A DNA stretch of 64,000 nt from Parasponia andersonii. Lineage: Eukaryota; Streptophyta; Magnoliopsida; Rosales; Cannabaceae. The notes beneath the pieces were generated by a model. The model saw only the letters and a program-made list of their open reading frames with translations, did not search any database and had not been told where the DNA came from. The stretch is taken from the NCBI GenBank assembly GCA_002914805.1, contig JXTB01000091.1, positions 1,029,483 through 1,093,482 of the forward strand. Direction: 5' to 3'. Below, piece by piece: positions 57,698 through 64,000 of the stretch (positions are counted from its first letter, which is position 1; the number at the start of each line of letters is the position of its first letter). The translations under genes were made by a program, and so were the position numbers.

Positions 57698-60600
57698 TTA
57701 TTCATAATAACGACGAAGCTGTTCAGCATTCCAGGCATGCTCGACCTTTTGTCCACCGATGCGAGCTAAATGATATGTTCCAGGTCGAATGACATTATCA
57801 ATAACATAAGGTCCTTCCCAAGAAGGCCCAAACACACCAGCACCATGCTCTCTATTATTAGGTAGAACTCGTCGAAGGACAAGATCTCCAACTTCAAAAT
57901 GTCTACCCTTGACTTTGGAATTATAATATCGAGCAGTGCACCGTTGGTATGATGCAATTCGGAGCTGAGATTGTTCACGCCGCTCTTCTAAAAGATCGAG
58001 TTCAATTCTCAGCAATACATCATTCTGTTTTTGCTCATAAATAGATCACCGTAGGGAGCCCACACCAATTTCAACAGGAATCATCGCTTCATATCCATAA
58101 GCCAAGGAAAATGGACTTTCTCCTGTAGTAGTTCGTTGTGTGGTGCGATAAGCCCATAATACTTCTGGAAGTACTTCTGGCCAAGCTCCTTTATGCTCCT
58201 CCAGCTTTGTCTTTATATTTTGCTTGAGTATTTTGTTTATCGCTTCGACCTACCCATTGGCCTGTGGATGAACAACAGCGGAAAAGCTCTTTTTGATGCC
58301 CAAATTATTGCAGAAGTCACGGAACTCATCGCAATCGAACTGCTTTCCATTATCAGAAATTATGGTATGTGGTATACCATAACGACAGATTATAGATTTA
58401 TAAACGAAATCTATCATTTTCTTCACAGAGATGGTGCTCAAGGCTTCGGCTTCTGTCCATTTTGTAAAGTAATCGACTGCGACCACCGCATACTTCAAAC
58501 CACCTCGCGTAATGGAAGCATCCCGATAATATCAATTCCCCACATAGCAAATGGCCATGGACTAGTCATTGAAGTTAAAGGAACATGTGGTTTTCTAGGA
58601 ATGGTCGCAAATCGTTGACATTTATCGCATTTCCTAGCAAATTCCAATGTATCCTTCTTCATGGTCGGCCAAAAGTACCCTTGTCGAAGAATCTTATTCG
58701 CGACCGCTTGCCCCCCAGAATGATTCTCACATATTTCTTCGTGAATTTCCCTCATAATGTAGCGTACTTTTTGATCATTGACGCACAATAATAATGGCGA
58801 GCTGAAACTCCTTCGATAAAGTTGCTCATCCTGGATGATATAGCGAGCCGCTTTCATGCGAAGCCGCCTTGCATCGTCTTTATTTTCAGGGAGATCGCCG
58901 CTTTGTATATATCGCATTATGGGGTCCATCCACGATGGTTCCTCATCAACTGGCATAATTACTTGGGGTTCGACCTCGATGCTCGGTGAGATAAGAAATT
59001 CAACGGGAACTACTTTCAATAACTCTGCATCCTTTGTCGAAGCGAGCTTAGCGAGTGCATCTGCCCGGGTGTTTTTAATATGAGGAAGAAGCTGTATGTC
59101 ATAAGTGTCGAACGTTAAGAACAACTGCTGCACCTTCCTTAAATAGGCCATCATTCTTTCTCCTCTCGCTTGATAATCACCCTTAACCTGACAGACGACC
59201 AGCTGGGAGTCGCTATACACCTCGATTACTTTGACCTTCATTTCCTGTGCGAGCTTTAGCCCAACTATCAGTGCTTCGTATTCGGCCTCATTATTTGACG
59301 CTGGGAATTTGAAGCGAAGCGCATAATGAATATTGTGCCCTTCAGGACTGATTAAAACAATGCCCACACCTGCTCCATTCTCATTCGATGACCCGTCAAC
59401 ATAAAGCTTCCACAACTTCGATATATCTGAGGCAGGTTTCTCGAGTACTCCCGTGGGAAGATTGACGTCGTATGTAAATTCTGCGATAAAATCTGTGAGG
59501 GCTTGACCTTTTATAGCAGTGCGAGGTTGAAAATTGATGTCAAACTGACTCAATTCAACAGCCCACTTAAGCAGCCGCCCTGACGTCTCAGGTTTCTGTA
59601 AGACCTGTTTCAGCGGGAAATTCGTGAAAACCCAGATGAAGTGAGCATGGAAGTAAGGTCGAAGCTTTCTTGATGCAATGACGAGTGCCAGTGCCAATTT
59701 TTCCATCTCTGGATACCTGGTTTCAGCATCAAGTAATCTCTTACTCATATAATACACAGGTCGCTGAATATTTGACTCCTCGCGAATTAATGCGGCACTC
59801 GTCGCATACTTAGAAACAGCGAGATATAGGCATAATTCTTCTCCCGGATTTGGTTTCGATAAGAATGGAGGGGAACCCAAGTGTTTTTTCAATTCTTGGA
59901 ATGCCTGCTCGCATTTCTCCGTCCACTCGAACCTTTTTGATCCCTTCAACACCTCAAACAAAAGGTTGGCATTTATCGGTTGATCTGGATACAAACCGAC
60001 TGAGAGCAGCTACTCTTCCTGCTAGGCTTTGCACATCTTTGGGTTTATGAGGAGATTGCATATCAATCAACGCTTGTATCTTCTGAGGATTTGCCTCGAT
60101 CCCTCGCTGGTTGACCATAAAACCCAGAAACTTTCCAGATCCCACTCCAAATGCACACTTCTGGGGATTTAGCTTCATCTGGTATCTCCGGAGGATCTTG
60201 AACATCTCATCAAGATGCTTGATGTGATCTTCAGCTTTCTCCGACTTGACTAGCATATCATCGACGTATACCTCCATTGTCTTGCCAATTTGTTTTGCAA
60301 ACATCATATTGACAAGACGTTGGTAGGTCGCTCCTGCATTGATAAGTTCGAAGGGCATCTTTTCATAGCAGTATAACCATCGATCAGTGATGAACGAGGT
60401 GTGTTCCTCATCCAGCTCGTACATGGGGATTTGGTTGTATCTTGAATACGCATCCATGAAGCTTAAAAGTTCATGCCCCGACGTCGCATCTACAAGCTGA
60501 TTAATTCTCGGAAGAGGGAAGCTGTCTTTAGGACACGCCTTGTTGAGATCGGTGAAATCAATACAGGTCCTCCACTTCCCATTAGGTTTTTTCACCAAGA

Positions 60601-61850
60601 CCGGATTTGCAAGCCAATCAGGGTAAAAAGATTCTCTTATGAACCCAATTTCGAGCAATTTCTCCACCTCTTCCTTTAATGCGACGTAGCGTTCTGGATT
60701 CATGGCCCTTCTCTTTTGTCGCACAGGCTTTTTTGACGGATCTATGTTAAGACGGTGGGATATGATCCTTGAATCAATCTCTACCATATCTGAATGCTGC
60801 CATGCAAAGACATCCAAATTAGTCCTCAGAAAAGCGAACAATGAAGCTCGCACAGGTCCTTGAACCTCCGTTCCAATCTTCAAAGTCCTAGAAGACAGAT
60901 CGAATGACAAATCTTCCAGTTCTTCAACGGGTCTGGTTCTGACTTCGTCAATTTCTCGAGGATCGAAGTCTTCACTGGTTGTTTCGATTGACGCTTTCAC
61001 TGACGATTCGCCTGACGCTTTATCTGACGATCCGACTGGAGCTTTGCTCGCTGCCTCGGCTGACGTTTTGTCCGCTGCCACGACTAATGCTTCATCCGCT
61101 GCCACGACTGACGCTTCATCCGCTGCCACGAATGACGCTTCATCCGCTGCCACGACTGACGCTTCGATCGCTTCCTCTGGCAGGTGGACCATCATTGTGC
61201 GGGACGTCGCATCTTTTGCTGTGAGTTTCAGCGAGTTGTTATAGCAAGTCCTCGCATCATACTGATTTTCTCGCACCTAGCCTACCCCATGTTGGGTCGG
61301 GAACTTCATTGTTAGATGATAGATCGAGGTGACAACTCGAAGTTCCCTTAATGTTGGTCTTCCTAGCACAGCATTGAAGGCAGATGGGCAATCTACCACC
61401 AAAAACTGGGTCATTATTGATGAAACCCTTGGAAAGGTCCCAACGCTGACCATCAGTTCAATCATGCCCATAGGCATCAGGCTGTCACCAGTAAAACCAT
61501 AGAGGGGAGTGGCAGCTGGCTTTAGGTCGCTCTCATTTAACCCTATCTTTTTGAAGGCATCAAAGTATAGGATGTCCACAGCACTTCCGTTGTCGACCAA
61601 TACTCGCCACAACTTTGTGCTTCCACAGTTAATTTTTATGACTAGCGCATCATTATGCGGATAATGGACTTCCCTTGCATCTTGCTCTGTGAAGGTAATA
61701 TCCATTTCCGGTACTCGTTGAAGCTTGCATGGTCGCTGATCAAGATGCATGACGTTGGTCAATGGCTGCTGTTGAGCTTCTCGCGCGTATCTATCCTGTG
61801 CTCGCTTGGAATCTCCTCCAACATGCGGTCCTCCAAAAATAGTTCGCACC
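57698..61850 (-). mobile_element. pol region of the right Tat copy (PR, RT, RNase H, aRNase H, IN)
   Basis: Protease has VLVDNGSAVDILYFDAF. A linker of repeated ASVVAADEA units follows. Reverse transcriptase has CIDFTDLNKACPKDSFPLPR and YVDDMLVKSEKAEDH. The first RNase H has QRPVYYMSKRLLDAETRYP. The second, archaeal-type RNase H has LYVDGSSNENGAGVGIVL and EAEYEALIVGLKLA. Integrase has CDKCQRFA, WGIDIIGMLP and AVDYFTKWTEAEAL, and ends with GPSWEGPYVI and WNAEQLRRYY. The dual RNase H is the known mark of the Tat lineage. The region is broken. Confidence 0.9.
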
Positions 61851-61899
61851 TCACGCTGAATTTCTGGAGGTCGCTGTTGGTCTTCTTCTCGCCTTTCGT

Positions 61900-63450
61900 C
61901 GCTCTTCCTGGTGTATTACCGCAATCGTCCCTCTCTAATCAGCCTTTCAATTTCATCTTTCAGGGCAAAGCAATTATTAGTATCATGCCCAATATCATTG
62001 TGATATCGGCAAAACTTGTTGGGGTTGCGCTTTGCCCTATCCCGTTTCATTAGTTCTGGTTGTCGGAATCGCTCCTTCTGGTTTGTGACCGCATAGATAT
62101 GATCTATGGGCGCGTTCAATTCAGTGTGATTATTAAACCTCATGGGAGCTTTTGAAATCTCCTGGCTTTTTGGTCTAGGCTGATTCTCATTTGTCTGTTC
62201 ATTATTCCTCTTGTTTTTCTTATTATCGCTGTTGTTGGTGATGACCGCATCTTTTGCCGTATCTGTCCTTCCTCCTTTTCTAGTCTTTTGAAGATTCTCA
62301 CGTGAAGATTCTAACCTTAGATGTCGACCAACTCTTCGGTAGAAGTCTTCGAGAGTTCTACACTCTCGTTCAAGCAATTCCTCCCAGAGTTTTGTTTCTA
62401 GTCACACCCCAGCCATCATAAGAGTAAGAACTCCTCCTTCAAGTAGGTTGTTGACCTTCGCTAGCTCTAAAGTGAACCGATTGAGATAAGACCGTAGAGT
62501 CTCCTCTGGACCTTGCCGGATTGCGGACAAACTGACAAGCGGAACAATGAAATTCTTTGCGGCCTGAAACTGTCTCAAGAACGCCGTCTGTAATTGTTGC
62601 CAGGACGAAATTAAACCGGATTTAAGTCCTCGAAACCACTTCTTCGCTGCTCCTGAGAGTGTTACAGCGAAACATCTGCAGCGTGTATGATCACTAACCC
62701 GATGAAGTTCCATCAAGTCACTGAAGTGATCCATATGGTCCTGTGGATCAGTCTTCCCATCAAAAGTGTTAATGGTGGGAAGTCTGAATCCGGTGGGAAG
62801 GGCTGCAGCTCGAACATCCTCGCTGAATGGCGACTGTCGATACCCATCAGTGAGCTCATCGTCCCAGCCAACAAGTGCATCTAATGCGATCCTTAAATTG
62901 TGAACATCAACGTTCAAAGGGAAAACATCATTCCTTGCTGGCGGTAAAAGCGACCTTCGTTCGTTATCATGTTTCATGTCGGGTTGGTCAGGTAGAACCT
63001 TCTGCGACCTGTGAGTGGAATCCAGTGAAATAGTGTGACGAGACCGGCTCTGGTTGTTGTGATACGATATAGATCGATCATGACCACGTCGTCGCTCCAA
63101 ATACTGTCTTAAGTCTGTAGGATCTTGTCTTGACTCCCTGTTGATTCTTTCGAAGACGCTTCTCGATGGTCGTCCTTGTTCGCAACTCAAGCGATCCTGG
63201 CTATTAGTGAATTTACGAGAAGGTTGTATATGATCATGGTTCGTACTTGAACTCTCCGTACCAGATTCCGGTGGCAAGTTTGCGACCTTGCCTTTCCCTT
63301 TGGAGATGAGATCTTCATAACGCTCCTGTTGAGTTCTTGGCTGGCCGCGTCTTCTCGTCTCGAGGATCTGTATTCCCTTCTCAGGTGATTGAGCAGGACA
63401 TTCTTTGGGACGTTCATGTTGTGATGGGGTCACCATCTACCCTTCAGCAA
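61900..63450 (-). mobile_element. gag region of the right Tat copy
   Basis: The N-terminal part is rich in R, Q and S, as usual for Tat. The gag core follows with GFRLPTINTFDGKTDPQDHM, AVTLSGAAKKWFRG, LQTAFLRQFQAAK and GPEETLRSYLNRF. A basic, asparagine-rich segment comes next, and then a zinc-finger-like CRYHNDIGHDTNNC. The last is the atypical knuckle seen in Tat gag proteins. Confidence 0.87.
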
Positions 63451-63700
63451 GTCGTCGCAGGGTGTCATTGATCTGGTTAGTGACTTGCTGAAGGTTCACG
63501 AGCGTTTCCTCCATACGATCCTGTCTCTGGGAAAGGTTCTCTGTTGCTGTCATAGTAAGCTGATTCGGAGCAGGGGCTGCCTGTGTAGCAGCAGTACTTT
63601 GAGGTTGGTTTTGGCTAGTTCCGGTGACTCTGGTAGTATTTCTAGTGTTTGCTATTATTGAAAAAGTGGAATTTTGACAAATTTTTCTGCCGGAATAGCC

Positions 63701-63715
63701 CTCCTTCTAGCGCCA
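63701..63715 (-). other. Primer-binding site of the right Tat copy
   Basis: The minus-strand TGGCGCTAGAAGGAG lies two bases inside the LTR, identical to that of the left copy. Confidence 0.7.
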
Positions 63716-63717
63716 AT

Positions 63718-64000
63718 TGTTGATGGAGGTTTTATCAACAATAAATTTAGAAAAAATCAAGAGATGTGGCTTGTGCGAATTGAGTTAATAATCAAAGCAA
63801 ATAAGGAGAGATGATTTTATAATGGTTCAGCCCCGAAAAAGATGAGCCTACGTCCACTGTTTTTCTACTATTTTATGAAGAATTATGAACACTCAAGGTT
63901 ACAACGTCTCGTCTGGAGATTGGAAAAACTGAAGAGCAATTGGAATACTCAAAACTTGCTTACCTTCAGAACATTGAGTCCCCTTTATATAGGTAAAGGT
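63718..64000 (-). repeat. 5' LTR of the right Tat copy (visible part, 283 bp)
   Basis: It begins TGTTGATGGAGG and continues past the window edge. It is almost identical to the first 283 bases of the solo LTR at 55117, with about four differences by eye. Confidence 0.92.

Larger units (their letters stand above)
57320..64000 (-). mobile_element. Tat-lineage Ty3/gypsy retrotransposon, right copy (runs past the window; 3' part missing)
   Basis: Read right to left, it has a 5' LTR (63718 onward), a primer-binding site, gag (about 61.9-63.45 kb), protease (about 61.28-61.85 kb), reverse transcriptase with RNase H (about 59.6-60.75 kb), archaeal-type RNase H (about 58.98-59.5 kb), integrase (about 57.7-58.96 kb) and about 380 bases of non-coding sequence. 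It then meets the Tekay fragment near 57.32 kb. No antisense ORF and no 3' LTR are found to the left, so the 3' end is lost. It is broken in roughly half a dozen places. It is the same family as the left copy, with closely similar translations. Confidence 0.9.

Noticed and set aside
1-64000. CRISPR arrays, bacterial operons, rRNA genes
   Set aside because: The genes have spliceosomal introns and the repeats are plant transposons; no regularly spaced repeat-spacer structure or rRNA sequence was seen.

Overview
The window is nuclear DNA of a flowering plant, almost certainly a eudicot. The evidence is spliceosomal genes with GT-AG introns and plant-specific products, AT-rich spacers, and many plant transposable elements. 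I cannot name the species from sequence alone. There is one assembly gap (1095-1707).

Four host loci can be read. (1) An intact nine-exon CYP707A cytochrome P450 (abscisic acid 8'-hydroxylase, 470 aa) lies at 13208-16602 on the plus strand, with a TATA box and a G-box/ABRE core upstream. (2) A three-exon plastid thioredoxin-like protein with a CGSC centre lies at 18551-19606 on the minus strand; a further upstream exon at 20827-20973 could be 5' UTR or an alternative N-terminus. (3) A four-exon sterol carrier protein 2 (124 aa, C-terminal SKL peroxisome signal) lies at 44264-45441 on the plus strand. (4) A secretory alpha-amylase locus at 53358-54861 on the plus strand keeps the catalytic motifs but has frame breaks and internal losses, so it looks like a pseudogene. 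These genes are unrelated in function.

The rest is dominated by mobile-element fossils. Both window edges carry Tat-lineage Ty3/gypsy copies on the minus strand (left copy about 1-7767; right copy about 57320 to beyond 64000). The left copy shows a plus-strand antisense coding region at its 3' side. A solo Tat LTR with a perfect GAAAG duplication lies just past the amylase locus (55117-55797). A complete-length Tekay/Del-type gypsy copy with 2.07-kb LTRs and a GAGCC duplication occupies 32422-41368. Solo LTRs of related families lie at 9032-11072 and 48243-50888 (the second has a perfect TATAC duplication). The region 47389-52921 is a nest: an old LTR element with two 614-bp LTRs has received both that solo LTR and a hAT-like non-autonomous DNA element. 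A second copy of the hAT-like family is at 24850-25845, also with an 8-bp duplication. A CACTA (En/Spm) remnant with a C48 protease tail ends at 22947.

The long spacers at 22.9-28.7 kb and 28.7-32.2 kb hold no recognisable protein gene. The second starts with a TC-rich, telo-box-containing stretch that looks like a promoter and leader without an obvious coding region. A degenerate tandem array of roughly 130-140-bp units fills about 41.88-43.34 kb. I found no undescribed system that I could defend. The most informative structures are the nested insertion at 47.4-52.9 kb, the hAT-like pair, the antisense ORF of the Tat copy, and the chimeric Tat/Tekay junction near 57.3 kb.
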